From positions 1 through 64,000 of the forward strand of contig NZ_VUOB01000077.1 in the NCBI RefSeq assembly GCF_008386585.1: a DNA stretch of 64,000 nucleotides, given 5' to 3'. Every line of letters starts with the position of its first letter. Position 1 is the first letter of the stretch. The translations under genes and the position numbers were made by a program. Below the pieces are notes generated by a model. The model ran no database searches, was not told the DNA's origin, and was given only the letters and a program-made list of their open reading frames with translations. This DNA comes from Solihabitans fulvus. GTDB lineage: Bacteria > Actinomycetota > Actinomycetes > Mycobacteriales > Pseudonocardiaceae. Positions 1 to 7,442 of this stretch are shown piece after piece.

Positions 1-193
1 CACCTGGCGGGAAGCTCGGGTGATCCTCGGCGGGATATCCGGTGTTTAGCCACGTGTCAGTGGGGTAATCCGGCTCAACAGGGCGGTCCAGGAGACCAAC
101 AGCGGTGTGGCCTACCGGGGTGAACCAGTCGGTGGACTCGTTGAAGTGAGCCACCTGGCGGTCGAGACCACGGGGTGTGCCGCGTCCAGTCAC
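1..193 (-). CDS. Hypothetical protein, 5' part only (runs off the left edge)
   Basis: An open frame on the minus strand enters from the left edge. The GTG at 191-193 is the likely start, with GGGAGG ten bases upstream; an in-frame GTG at 152-154 is the alternative. The visible 64 residues read sensibly and include RGLDRQVAHFNESTDWFTP and GLLDRPVEPDYPTDTW. GC at third codon positions is roughly 65%, lower than the neighbours. I do not recognise the family. In mycobacteria the gene after tatD is rpfB, but nothing here looks like an Rpf N-terminus. No signal peptide or membrane segment is visible in this part. Confidence 0.4.
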   Translation of the reverse strand, partial: MTGRGTPRGLDRQVAHFNESTDWFTPVGHTAVGLLDRPVEPDYPTDTWLNTGYPAEDHPSFPPG

Positions 194-400
194 AGGGTCG
201 ATACCTCCCGAAGGCGGAAGCCTCGCTTCACGCGCGCAGTGGGCGTTGCCGTGTCAGTCCATCGACGAGTTCTCGGCCACTCCCTGCGCGCCTTGGCGCG
301 GCTTTCGTGCTCCGTACGCTCCGACTCCCGTAGCCAGCGTCATCTCGACCGGCAAACCTCACCGGACGACCCCGACGAACACTGACCTGACTGCGGGCCA

Positions 401-424
401 ACCAGGGACTCGGTATTCCCTGGT
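401..424. other. Hairpin, 8-bp stem
   Basis: ACCAGGGA and TCCCTGGT form a perfect 8-bp stem with an 8-nt loop. It lies just downstream (minus-strand sense) of the candidate promoter at 436-464, so it would form near the 5' end of that transcript. No U-tract follows, so a leader structure is as likely as a terminator. Confidence 0.35.
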
Positions 425-435
425 TCGATCACGGG

Positions 436-464
436 ACCGTAACGGAGGTCGCGAGGTTGCGCAA
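436..464 (-). promoter_or_regulatory. Candidate sigma-70-type promoter for the left-edge gene
   Basis: On the minus strand TTGCGC (464-459) is separated by 17 bases from TACGGT (441-436), a good match to actinobacterial SigA promoters. Transcription would begin near 429, leaving a leader of over 200 nt before the GTG at 193. Confidence 0.4.
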
Positions 465-493
465 ACACTCCGGCGAAGGTTGTGACGTCGGTC

Positions 494-509
494 ACTCCAC
501 TGTTGGAGT
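494..509. terminator. Weak hairpin after tatD
   Basis: ACTCCA-CTGT-TGGAGT forms a 6-bp stem 15 bases past the tatD stop codon. It could be a weak terminator for metG-tatD; no U-run is present. Confidence 0.3.
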
Positions 510-524
510 AACGGGATACCCCAT

Positions 525-1376
525 TCACCGCAACGATCCCGGCTGCTCCGTCACCTGGCGAAGCTGAAACACCCGGTCAGCCGTACCGTTCACCGCGTTC
601 GCGAGGTCAACGACCGCCATGCCGCGCAGGGCGGCGAGGTCACGCAGCGTGTACGCGGCGCAGTACGGCTCGTTCGGCCGCCCCCGGAACGGGTGGGGCG
701 TGAGGAACGGCGCGTCGGTCTCGACCAACAGCTGATCGAGCGGCACCAGCGCCGCGGCCTCGCGCAGCGCCGCCGCGTTGCGGAAGGTCACGGTGCCGGC
801 GAAGGACAGCACGTACCCCGCGTCGACGCACCGGCGGGCGAAGTCGGCGTCGCCGGAAAAGCAGTGGAAGACCACTGTGGACGGTGCGCCCTGTTCGGTC
901 AGGATCCGCAGGATGTCCTCGTGCGCGTCCCGGTCGTGGATCATCAGCGGCTTCCCGACCCGCTTGGAAAGCTCGATGTGCCAACGGAAGGCGTCCTGCT
1001 GGGCGTCGTGCGGCGCGTAGTCCCAGTAGTAGTCCAGGCCGGTCTCGCCGATCGCCACGATCCTCGGCTGGGCGGCCAGCTCGGCCAGCTCGGCGCGGTC
1101 GGCGTCGCTGAACTCGGACGTGCGGGTCGGGTGTAGCGCGACCGCGCCGAACACCCGGTCGTCCCACGTGGACGCCCGCGCGACCCAGCGCGCGGAGGCG
1201 AGATCGTCGGCCACGGTGACCACCCTGGCGACCCCGACCGAGGCCGCCCGGTCCACCAGCTCCCGGACGTCCTCGGCGGTCTTCGCGCCGCAGGCGTCCA
1301 GGTGCGTGTGCGCGTCGACCACCGGCGCCGGCAGGAGCTCCGGCACCGGTGGTCGCTCTCCGTTGCGCTTACTCAC
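525..1376 (-). CDS. tatD: TatD-family metal-dependent deoxyribonuclease
   Basis: A 283-aa TatD/YcfH hydrolase, a TIM-barrel phosphodiesterase with 3'-5' DNase activity in characterised family members. The metal-ligand motifs occur in order: DAHTHLD near the N-terminus, GETGLDYYWD, MIHDRDAHED, VFHCFSG and VETDAPFLTPHPFRGRPNEP. Length is normal for the family. The start is GTG at 1374-1376, which overlaps the metG stop as GTGA, so the two genes are translationally coupled. The metG-tatD pair is conserved in actinobacteria and followed by rpfB in mycobacteria; here the downstream gene is different. The open frame continues upstream into metG in another frame, but that extension is not part of the protein. 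Confidence 0.93.
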   Translation of the reverse strand: MSKRNGERPPVPELLPAPVVDAHTHLDACGAKTAEDVRELVDRAASVGVARVVTVADDLASARWVARASTWDDRVFGAVALHPTRTSEFSDADRAELAELAAQPRIVAIGETGLDYYWDYAPHDAQQDAFRWHIELSKRVGKPLMIHDRDAHEDILRILTEQGAPSTVVFHCFSGDADFARRCVDAGYVLSFAGTVTFRNAAALREAAALVPLDQLLVETDAPFLTPHPFRGRPNEPYCAAYTLRDLAALRGMAVVDLANAVNGTADRVFQLRQVTEQPGSLR

Positions 1377-3166
1377 TTCTCGATGGGAGCCCACTCGGGA
1401 CCGGTCTCGCCAAGCTCGGGGTCGAGCTTGGCGAACAGCGGCGTCGGCTTGCCAAGCGGCCTGCCGACCTCGACCGGCGTGGACGCCCAGCTGGCCTGCT
1501 CGCCCGCGTAGTCGCCGGTCAGCACCGGGTACTCCCGCTCGGGCACGTCCAGGTCTGCGACCTCGCGCATCTCGGGCTGAGCCGCCCACACGCCGGAACC
1601 GCCGAGCAGCTCGTGCACCTGCTGGGCCGAGTGCGGCAGGAACGGCGTGAGCAGCGTGTTCGCGTCCTGCACGACCTGGAGCGCGGTGTGCAGGATGGTG
1701 TCCCTGCGCTCAGGGTCGTCCTTCTGCTTCCACGGCTCCTGGTCGGACAGGTAGCGGTTGGCCGCGCCGACGACCCTCATCGCCTCGCTCGCCGCCTGCT
1801 TGAACCGCGACCGCCGCAGGTGCCCGCCGACCAGGTCGAACGCGTTGCGGGACAACGCCTTCAGCTCCTCGTCGGCCGCGCGGGGCGCGGTCGGCCTCGG
1901 CACCGCACCGACGTTCTTCGCGGCCATCGAGACGGAGCGGTTGACCAGGTTGCCCCACTCGTTGGCCAGCTCGAAGTTGGTGCGCCGGACGAACTCGTCC
2001 CAGGTGAAGTCGGTGTCCTGGTTCTCGGGGCCCGCCACGGAGATGAAGTACCGCAGGCTGTCCGGGCCGAACTCGCGCAGGAAGTCGCGCACGTAGATCA
2101 CCGTGCCGCGCGAGGTGGAGAACTTGGACCCGCTCATCGTGAGGAACTCGCTCGACACGACCTCGGTCGGCAGGTTCAGCGTGCCGAACTCGCCCGGCCT
2201 GCCGCCCTTGTCGCCGTGGCCGTTCTGGCCGAGCAGCAGCGAAGGCCAGATCAGCGAGTGGAAGACGATGTTGTCCTTGCCCATGAAGTAGTACCCCTGG
2301 GCGTCGGGGTCCTGCCAGAACGGCTTCCAGGCGTCCGGGTCGCCGCTGCGCCGCGCCCACTCGACGCTGGCGGACAGGTAGCCGATCACCGCGTCGAACC
2401 AGACGTAGAACCGCTTCATCGGCTGGTCGCGCCAGCCGTCCAGCGGGATCGGCACGCCCCAGTCCAGGTCCCTGGTGATCGCGCGCGGCCGCAGGTCGTC
2501 GAGCAGGTTCTGGCTGAACTTGAGGACGTTGGGCCGCCAGTCGGTCCGGCCGGACAGGTACGTGCCGAGCGCGTCGGTGAACGCGGGCAGGTCGAGGAAC
2601 AGGTGCTCGGTCTCGACGAACTTCGGCGTCTCGCCGTTGATCCGCGACTTCGGGTTGATCAGGTCGACCGGGTCGAGCTGGTTGCCGCAGTTGTCGCACT
2701 GGTCGCCGCGCGCGCCGTCGTAGCCGCAGATCGGGCAGGTGCCCTCGATGTAGCGGTCCGGCAGGGTGCGGCCGGTGGACGGGCTGATCGCGCCCATCTG
2801 CGTCTTGGCCTGCACGTAGCCGTTGCGGTGCAGCGCCAGGAACAGCTCCTGGACCACCTTGTAGTGGTTGCCGGTGGTGGTGCGGGTGAACAGGTCGTAG
2901 GACAGGCCGAGGCCCTGGAGGTCCTCGGCGATCACGCGGTTGTACTTGTCCGCGAGTTGGCGAGTGGTCAGGCCCTCCTTGTCGGCCTGCACCGAGATGG
3001 GGGTGCCGTGCTCGTCGGTGCCGGACACCATGAGCACCCGGTGGCCGGACATACGCATGTAGCGGGAGAAGACGTCCGAGGGGACACCGAAGCCGGAAAC
3101 GTGACCGATATGGCGGGGGCCGTTGGCGTAAGGCCAGGCCACCGCGGTCAACACGGGGGCGCTCAT
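1373..3166 (-). CDS. metG: Methionyl-tRNA synthetase
   Basis: A 597-aa class I aminoacyl-tRNA synthetase that charges tRNA-Met in the cytoplasm. The HIGH signature (GPRHIGHVSG) lies at about residue 15-24. The KMSKS region is the variant GSKFSTSRG near residue 345. A zinc knuckle (CPICGYDGARGDQCDNC) lies in the connective-peptide insertion. It lacks the C-terminal tRNA-binding/dimerisation domain, as usual for actinobacterial MetG. The ATG at 3164-3166 has no Shine-Dalgarno sequence; TAGGCT ends 8 nt before it, so translation is probably leaderless. It overlaps tatD by 4 bases. Confidence 0.95.
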   Translation of the reverse strand: MSAPVLTAVAWPYANGPRHIGHVSGFGVPSDVFSRYMRMSGHRVLMVSGTDEHGTPISVQADKEGLTTRQLADKYNRVIAEDLQGLGLSYDLFTRTTTGNHYKVVQELFLALHRNGYVQAKTQMGAISPSTGRTLPDRYIEGTCPICGYDGARGDQCDNCGNQLDPVDLINPKSRINGETPKFVETEHLFLDLPAFTDALGTYLSGRTDWRPNVLKFSQNLLDDLRPRAITRDLDWGVPIPLDGWRDQPMKRFYVWFDAVIGYLSASVEWARRSGDPDAWKPFWQDPDAQGYYFMGKDNIVFHSLIWPSLLLGQNGHGDKGGRPGEFGTLNLPTEVVSSEFLTMSGSKFSTSRGTVIYVRDFLREFGPDSLRYFISVAGPENQDTDFTWDEFVRRTNFELANEWGNLVNRSVSMAAKNVGAVPRPTAPRAADEELKALSRNAFDLVGGHLRRSRFKQAASEAMRVVGAANRYLSDQEPWKQKDDPERRDTILHTALQVVQDANTLLTPFLPHSAQQVHELLGGSGVWAAQPEMREVADLDVPEREYPVLTGDYAGEQASWASTPVEVGRPLGKPTPLFAKLDPELGETGPEWAPIEK

Positions 3167-3239
3167 GGCCGCCTAGCCTACGGATGACCCCGAAGTCGGG
3201 TTTCCCCGGAGTCGGGTTTCGCGCTGAGTAGGAGGAGCG

Positions 3240-3878
3240 GTGTCGGCGACGCGTTTGCTGGTGCTCGGAATCATGCGCATGCACGGCAGGGCGCACGGCT
3301 ACCAGGTGCGCAGAGACCTGCTGGCCTGGGGCGCGGACAAGTGGGCGAACGTGCAGCCCGGCTCGATCTACCACGCGTTGAAGAAGCTGGCCAAGGACGG
3401 ACTGCTGACCCAGGTCGACCAGGAGCCCGGCGAGGCCGGACCGGACCGGACCGCCTACCGCCTCACCGAGGACGGCGAGACGGAGTTCCAGCTGCTGCTG
3501 AGCCGGCTGCTGTCCGACGCCGAGTGCGGCGCCGACGAGCTGAACGCCGCCATGTCCTTCCTGCCAGCGCTGCCGAGGCGGCACGCGATCGCGTTGCTGC
3601 GGCAGCGGACCGCGGGGCTGGCCGGCGTGCGGGCCGCCGTCGGCTTCGGGCTCGACAACGACCTCGGCAAGCCGCCGCACATCCGGGAGCTGTATCTGCT
3701 CTGGGAGGCGCAGGTGGCGTCGTCGTTGGCCTGGACCAACCGGCTGATCGAGACGCTGGAGTCCGGCGAGTACGTGATGGCGGACGACCCTGGCCACGCG
3801 TTCGGCAGTCCGCCGGCCGACGCTGCCAACGCGGCCGACACAGCCGACACAGCCGACACAGCCGACACAGCCAAGTAA
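3240..3878 (+). CDS. PadR-family transcriptional regulator
   Basis: A 212-aa PadR regulator with an N-terminal winged helix (LGIMRMHGRAHGYQVRRDL, then PGSIYHALKKLAKDGLL) and a C-terminal dimerisation helix region (vir_act_alpha_C-like). The GTG start has GGAGG just upstream. The extreme C-terminus is a low-complexity repeat of Ala-Asp-Thr encoded by four copies of the 9-mer GACACAGCC, a likely site of length variation. It directly precedes a two-gene ABC exporter and two near-identical 16-bp palindromes lie between them, so it probably represses the exporter until an exported compound binds. Ligand unknown. Confidence 0.9.
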   Translation: MSATRLLVLGIMRMHGRAHGYQVRRDLLAWGADKWANVQPGSIYHALKKLAKDGLLTQVDQEPGEAGPDRTAYRLTEDGETEFQLLLSRLLSDAECGADELNAAMSFLPALPRRHAIALLRQRTAGLAGVRAAVGFGLDNDLGKPPHIRELYLLWEAQVASSLAWTNRLIETLESGEYVMADDPGHAFGSPPADAANAADTADTADTADTAK

Positions 3879-3935
3879 TCAAACTTGACTAACCGACTCT
3901 CGATCCGCCACGCTCCAGCTAGTCAAGTTTGACTA
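3876..3935. promoter_or_regulatory. Paired 16-bp operator for the PadR regulator
   Basis: The palindrome TAGTCAAGTTTGACTA (3920-3935) lies just before the exporter ribosome site. TAATCAAACTTGACTA (3876-3891), overlapping the padR stop codon, is its reverse complement with one mismatch. The two sites are 44 bases apart, about four helical turns. No other candidate regulator is adjacent, so PadR binding is the simplest reading. Confidence 0.7.
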
Positions 3936-3948
3936 CCTGGAGGTATTC

Positions 3949-4719
3949 GTGATCAAGGCACGCGGCCTGGCCCGCCGCTTCCAACTCAAGGGCAGCACGG
4001 TCGACGCCGTGCGCGGCGTCGACCTCGACGTCGACGCAGGCGAACTGGTCGGCTTCCTCGGCCCGAACGGCGCCGGCAAGACCACCACCCTGCGCATGCT
4101 CACCACGCTGCTCCGGCCGACCGAGGGCGAGGCGACGGTCGCCGGCCGCGACCTGCGCACCGACCCAGCGGGCGTCCGGCGGCGGATCGGCTATGTGGCG
4201 CAGGGCACCGGGGCCGGCATGGACCAGCGCGTCGGCGACGAACTGGTCCACCAGGGCGAGCTGTACGGGCTGACCTCGACCAAGGCCCGCGCCAAGGCGG
4301 GCTGGCTGCTCGACCAGCTGGACCTGGCCGGCCTCGCCGACCGCGACGCCGCCAGCCTGTCCGGCGGGCAGCGGCGGCGGCTGGACATCGCCATGGGCAT
4401 CGTGCACGAGCCCGCCCTGCTGTTCCTCGACGAGCCGTCCACCGGCATGGACCCGCAGAGCCGCAGCAACCTCTGGGACCACATCCGCGCCCTGCGCGAC
4501 GACCTCGGCGCCACGGTCTTCCTCACCACGCACTATCTGGACGAGGCCGACGCCCTGTGCGACCGGGTGCTGATCATCGACAACGGCAGGCTGGTCGCGC
4601 AGGGCACCCCGGACGAACTCAAAAACCAGGTCGCCGACCCGGCGCGACCGGACCGCCCGACCCTCGACGACGTGTTCCTCACCCTCACCGGCCGCGCCCT
4701 GCGCGACCCGGCCGCCTGA
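3949..4719 (+). CDS. ABC exporter ATP-binding protein (DrrA/CcmA type)
   Basis: A 256-aa nucleotide-binding subunit. Walker A is GPNGAGKTT (about residues 38-46), the signature is LSGGQRRRLDIA, Walker B is LLFLDEPSTGMDP and the switch His lies in TTHYLDEAD. It belongs to the daunorubicin-resistance (DrrA) group but is shorter than DrrA (about 330 aa) because the C-terminal regulatory tail is missing. Start GTG at 3949 follows the ribosome site GGAGG. It pairs with the permease that begins 34 bases downstream and is likely controlled by the PadR protein upstream. Probable role: export of a hydrophobic drug or lipid; substrate not deducible. Confidence 0.9.
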   Translation: MIKARGLARRFQLKGSTVDAVRGVDLDVDAGELVGFLGPNGAGKTTTLRMLTTLLRPTEGEATVAGRDLRTDPAGVRRRIGYVAQGTGAGMDQRVGDELVHQGELYGLTSTKARAKAGWLLDQLDLAGLADRDAASLSGGQRRRLDIAMGIVHEPALLFLDEPSTGMDPQSRSNLWDHIRALRDDLGATVFLTTHYLDEADALCDRVLIIDNGRLVAQGTPDELKNQVADPARPDRPTLDDVFLTLTGRALRDPAA

Positions 4720-4753
4720 CCCGATTCGATTCCGTTCGTCGAGAGGAAAGACC

Positions 4754-5494
4754 GTGATTCGCGAAACCAGGCTGGTGTTCGTCCGCGCGCTGCGGCCCAT
4801 GCTGCGGAACCCGACCGTGATCGTCTTCGGGCTGTCCCAACCCCTGCTGTACCTCGTGCTGTTCGGCCCGCTGCTCGGCAGCGTCGGCGGCGCGTCCGGC
4901 AGCTCTTGGCAGTGGTTCGTGCCGGGACTGTTGGTGCAGCTCAGCCTGTTCGGCACCGCCTACGCCGGCTTCTCGCTGATCCCCGAGATCAGGTCCGGCG
5001 TGGTGGAGCGCATGCGCGTGACACCGGTCAGCCGCACCGCGCTGCTGTTCGGCCGGGTGCTCAAGGACGTCCTCGTACTCGTCGTCCAGGCCGCGCTGCT
5101 CACCGCGGCGGCCACCCTGTTCGGCTTCCGTGCCTCGGTGTGGGTCGTGCTGCTCGGCCTCGTGCTCATCGGCGTGCTCGGCGTCGCGGTCGGCGCGGCC
5201 TCCTACGCGCTGGCGCTCAAGCTCAGGCAGGAGTACGCCTTCGCGCCGGTCCTCGCCTCCACGGTGATCCCGCTGATGCTGCTGTCCGGCGTGCTGCTGC
5301 CGATGGACCGCGGCCCCGGCTGGCTCTACGGCCTGTCCAGGGCCAACCCGCTCGCCTACGTCGTGGAGGGCGAGCGCGCGCTGATGGCCGCCGACCTCGG
5401 CGGCAGGGCGCTCACCGGCGGCCTGGTCGCCGTCGCGTTGGTCGCGGTCTGCGCGTCCTGGGGCGTCCGCACCTTCCACCGCGAGAACGCCTGA
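4754..5494 (+). CDS. ABC-2 type exporter permease (DrrB type)
   Basis: A 246-aa integral membrane protein with about six hydrophobic segments and the ABC-2 core (NPTVIVFGLSQPLLYLVLFG, then the PEIRSGVVERMRVTPVSRTA coupling region). It should form the membrane channel with the ATPase encoded upstream. The GTG start at 4754 has GAGAGGAAAG ahead of it. Together with padR this is a typical substrate-inducible multidrug or lipid export cassette. Confidence 0.88.
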   Translation: MIRETRLVFVRALRPMLRNPTVIVFGLSQPLLYLVLFGPLLGSVGGASGSSWQWFVPGLLVQLSLFGTAYAGFSLIPEIRSGVVERMRVTPVSRTALLFGRVLKDVLVLVVQAALLTAAATLFGFRASVWVVLLGLVLIGVLGVAVGAASYALALKLRQEYAFAPVLASTVIPLMLLSGVLLPMDRGPGWLYGLSRANPLAYVVEGERALMAADLGGRALTGGLVAVALVAVCASWGVRTFHRENA

Positions 5495-5591
5495 GCAACC
5501 CGGCCGACCGGGCGCGACTACGTGTGGAGCGCCCGAAAAGTTGCTCGGCACGGCGATCAACATTTCGGGCCACCGCACAGTCTTTAACCGT

Positions 5592-6539
5592 GTGGGTGAC
5601 ACGAGATGGTGGCTGGGCGGGCTGGTGATCGGCGCCGTGACGGCGATGGCCCTCACGTGCACGGTGTTGGCACGGTCCACCGACGGCCCGGACGACTCCG
5701 TCGCGCTCGCGACGACGAACACCGCGAACACCGCGAACAGCAGGCCCCAGCCCGTCCAGCAGACCTCGCCGCCACCGTCCCAGGACAGGCCGTCGAGCGA
5801 GCCGAGCGGCCAACAGCAGTCCTCCCAGTCCTCGCAGTCATCCGCCGAGCAGGCGAAACCCAAGAGCCTCGGCGCGCTGGTCCGCGGCGGCCTCGTCGCC
5901 GCGGCCGTCTACGACCGAAGCACCGACCAGTTCGTGTACCAGGAGAACTCCACCAGGCGCTTCGAATCCGCCTCGCTGGTCAAGTTGCTGATCGCCCTCG
6001 ACGCCCTGAACCGGGCCAGCGGCGACGACGGGCGCGTCGCGCGGATGCTGTCCTACAGCGACGACGACATCGCCAGCGAGCTGTGGAGCGACAACGGCGG
6101 CCCGAGCATCGTCACGCGCTGGGCCACCAAGATCGGGCTCACCGGCACCAGGCCGCCCGCCGACCCGAACCAGTGGGGCGACACGACGACCACCGCCGAG
6201 GACGTCGTCGCGATCTACCGGTACCTCCTCGGCACCGCCTCGCACGGCACCCGCGACGTGATCGTGAAGGCCCTGAGCGGCGCCGCGTCGTCCGGAGCGG
6301 ACGGCTTCGACCAGACCTTCGGCATCCCCGACGCCGTCGGGGCGATCCCGTGGGCGATCAAGCAGGGCTGGGCCTGCTGCTCGCCGGACCGCGTGCTGCA
6401 CTCCACCGGCCTGCTCGGCAAGGACGAGCGCTACATCCTGGTCGTGCTCACCTCGCGCCCGCAGTCGCTCGGCTGGGCGGACTCCCGCGCGCAGGTGACC
6501 AGGATCGTCGAGTCCCTGGTGCCCCTGGTCTCGTCCTAG
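5592..6539 (+). CDS. Membrane-anchored serine-hydrolase-like (beta-lactamase fold) protein
   Basis: About 315 residues. A short N-terminus is followed at once by a membrane segment (WWLGGLVIGAVTAMALTCTV), then a Ser/Pro/Gln-rich linker of about 80 residues and an extracellular domain. The domain starts with GLVAAAVYDRSTDQFVYQE and has FESASLVKLLIALD, which fits the SxxK catalytic motif of class A beta-lactamase/penicillin-binding enzymes. No clear KTG triad is visible, so it may be a binding protein rather than a hydrolase. The GTG at 5592 puts the membrane helix right at the N-terminus; an in-frame TTG at 5541 would add 17 residues. It stands alone between the exporter and rsmI. Confidence 0.7.
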   Translation: MGDTRWWLGGLVIGAVTAMALTCTVLARSTDGPDDSVALATTNTANTANSRPQPVQQTSPPPSQDRPSSEPSGQQQSSQSSQSSAEQAKPKSLGALVRGGLVAAAVYDRSTDQFVYQENSTRRFESASLVKLLIALDALNRASGDDGRVARMLSYSDDDIASELWSDNGGPSIVTRWATKIGLTGTRPPADPNQWGDTTTTAEDVVAIYRYLLGTASHGTRDVIVKALSGAASSGADGFDQTFGIPDAVGAIPWAIKQGWACCSPDRVLHSTGLLGKDERYILVVLTSRPQSLGWADSRAQVTRIVESLVPLVSS

Positions 6540-6569
6540 GACCTGGCGCCCCTGGTCTCGCCATAGGAG

Positions 6570-7418
6570 CTAACGCGCCGCCAGCACCGCGTCGTACAGC
6601 GTCTTCTTGCTGACCCCGGCCGCCTCCGCGACCTCGGCGGCGGCGGCCTTCATCCGCTCCCCGTCCTCGACCCGCTGCCGCACCTCGGCCACCAGCGTGG
6701 CCAGGTCGGCGCCCGGCGCGGCGGGGGCCGCGCCCTCCAACACCACGGTGATCTCGCCGCGCACGCCGTCGGCCGCCCACTCGGCCAGCTCGGCCAGGCC
6801 GCCCCTGCGCACCTCTTCATACGTCTTGGTCAGCTCCCGGCACACCGCGGCCCGGCGATCCGGGCCGAGCACCGCGACGGCGTCCGCGAGCGTGTCCGCG
6901 AGGCGGTGCGGGGACTCGAAGAACACGCACGTCCTCGGCTCGGCCTCCAGCCCGGCGAACCACCGCCGCCGCTCCCCCGACTTGCGTGGCGGGAAGCCCT
7001 CGAAGCAGAACCGGTCGCAGGGCAGCCCCGAGACGGCCAGCGCGGTGGTCACCGCGGACGGGCCCGGCAGGCAGGTGACCGGCAGGTCCTCGGTGATGCA
7101 CGCGGCGACCAGGCGGTAGCCGGGATCGGACACGCTCGGCATGCCGGCGTCGGTCACCAACAGGACCGTCGAGCCGCCGTGCATCGCCTCGATGAGCCCG
7201 GGCAGCCTTGCCGACTCCACCGCGTCGTAGAAGCTGACCACCCGCCCGCCTGGGCTGACGCCGAGCGCGGCGGCCAACGACCGCAGCCGACGGGTGTCCT
7301 CGGCGGCCACGATGTCGGCGTCGGCCAACGCCTCGACGAGCCGCGTCGAGGCGTCCTTCGAATCGCCGAGCGGGGTGGCGGCCAGCACGAGGCGGCCCGA
7401 TCCAGATACAGGACTCAC
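6570..7418 (-). CDS. rsmI: 16S rRNA 2'-O-ribose C1402 methyltransferase
   Basis: A 282-aa SAM-dependent tetrapyrrole-methylase-fold enzyme that methylates 16S rRNA C1402 in the P site. Family motifs present: LVLAATPLGD, EDTRR, SFYDA, VTDAGMPSVSDPGYRLV, PGPSAVTTALAVSGLP and FFESPHRL. The C-terminus carries the RsmI helix-turn-helix (EAAGVSKKTLYDAVLA). I chose the GTG at 7416-7418: TAGGGT lies 7 nt before it and no Shine-Dalgarno sequence exists, so translation is probably leaderless. Another GTG at 7427 would overlap that box. It is divergent from pmt, as in M. tuberculosis (Rv1003/Rv1002c). Confidence 0.93.
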   Translation of the reverse strand: MSPVSGSGRLVLAATPLGDSKDASTRLVEALADADIVAAEDTRRLRSLAAALGVSPGGRVVSFYDAVESARLPGLIEAMHGGSTVLLVTDAGMPSVSDPGYRLVAACITEDLPVTCLPGPSAVTTALAVSGLPCDRFCFEGFPPRKSGERRRWFAGLEAEPRTCVFFESPHRLADTLADAVAVLGPDRRAAVCRELTKTYEEVRRGGLAELAEWAADGVRGEITVVLEGAAPAAPGADLATLVAEVRQRVEDGERMKAAAAEVAEAAGVSKKTLYDAVLAAR

Positions 7419-7442
7419 ACTGTGCACCCTACGATCGACCGC
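7419..7442. promoter_or_regulatory. 24-bp divergent leaderless promoter (rsmI/pmt)
   Basis: The whole spacer between the two start codons is 24 bp. On the plus strand TACGAT (7430-7435) stands 7 nt before the pmt GTG. On the minus strand TAGGGT (7431-7426) stands 7 nt before the rsmI GTG. The two -10 boxes share two base pairs, so both polymerases cannot be bound at once. The -35 regions lie inside the opposite coding sequences. Confidence 0.7.

Larger units (their letters stand above)
194..524. other. Intergenic leader between tatD and the left-edge gene
   Basis: These 331 bases hold no convincing gene. Two small hairpins lie just after tatD and a sigma-70-like promoter faces left (listed separately). 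Short open frames on the plus strand have no ribosome site or coding bias. I looked for a c-di-AMP (ydaO) riboswitch, which often precedes rpf genes, and did not find its conserved core. Confidence 0.5.

Noticed and set aside
194..430. c-di-AMP (ydaO) riboswitch before an rpf-like gene
   Set aside because: The context suggested it, but the conserved core and the GGGGAACC / GTAGGCG elements are not present in the right order on either strand.
421..435. tRNA T-loop-like GGTTCGATCAC
   Set aside because: No cloverleaf can be built around it; it is the edge of a simple hairpin.
3841..3878. Sequencing artefact in the 9-base repeats at the padR end
   Set aside because: The repeats keep the frame and end in a proper stop; similar Ala/Asp/Thr tails are plausible slippage products.
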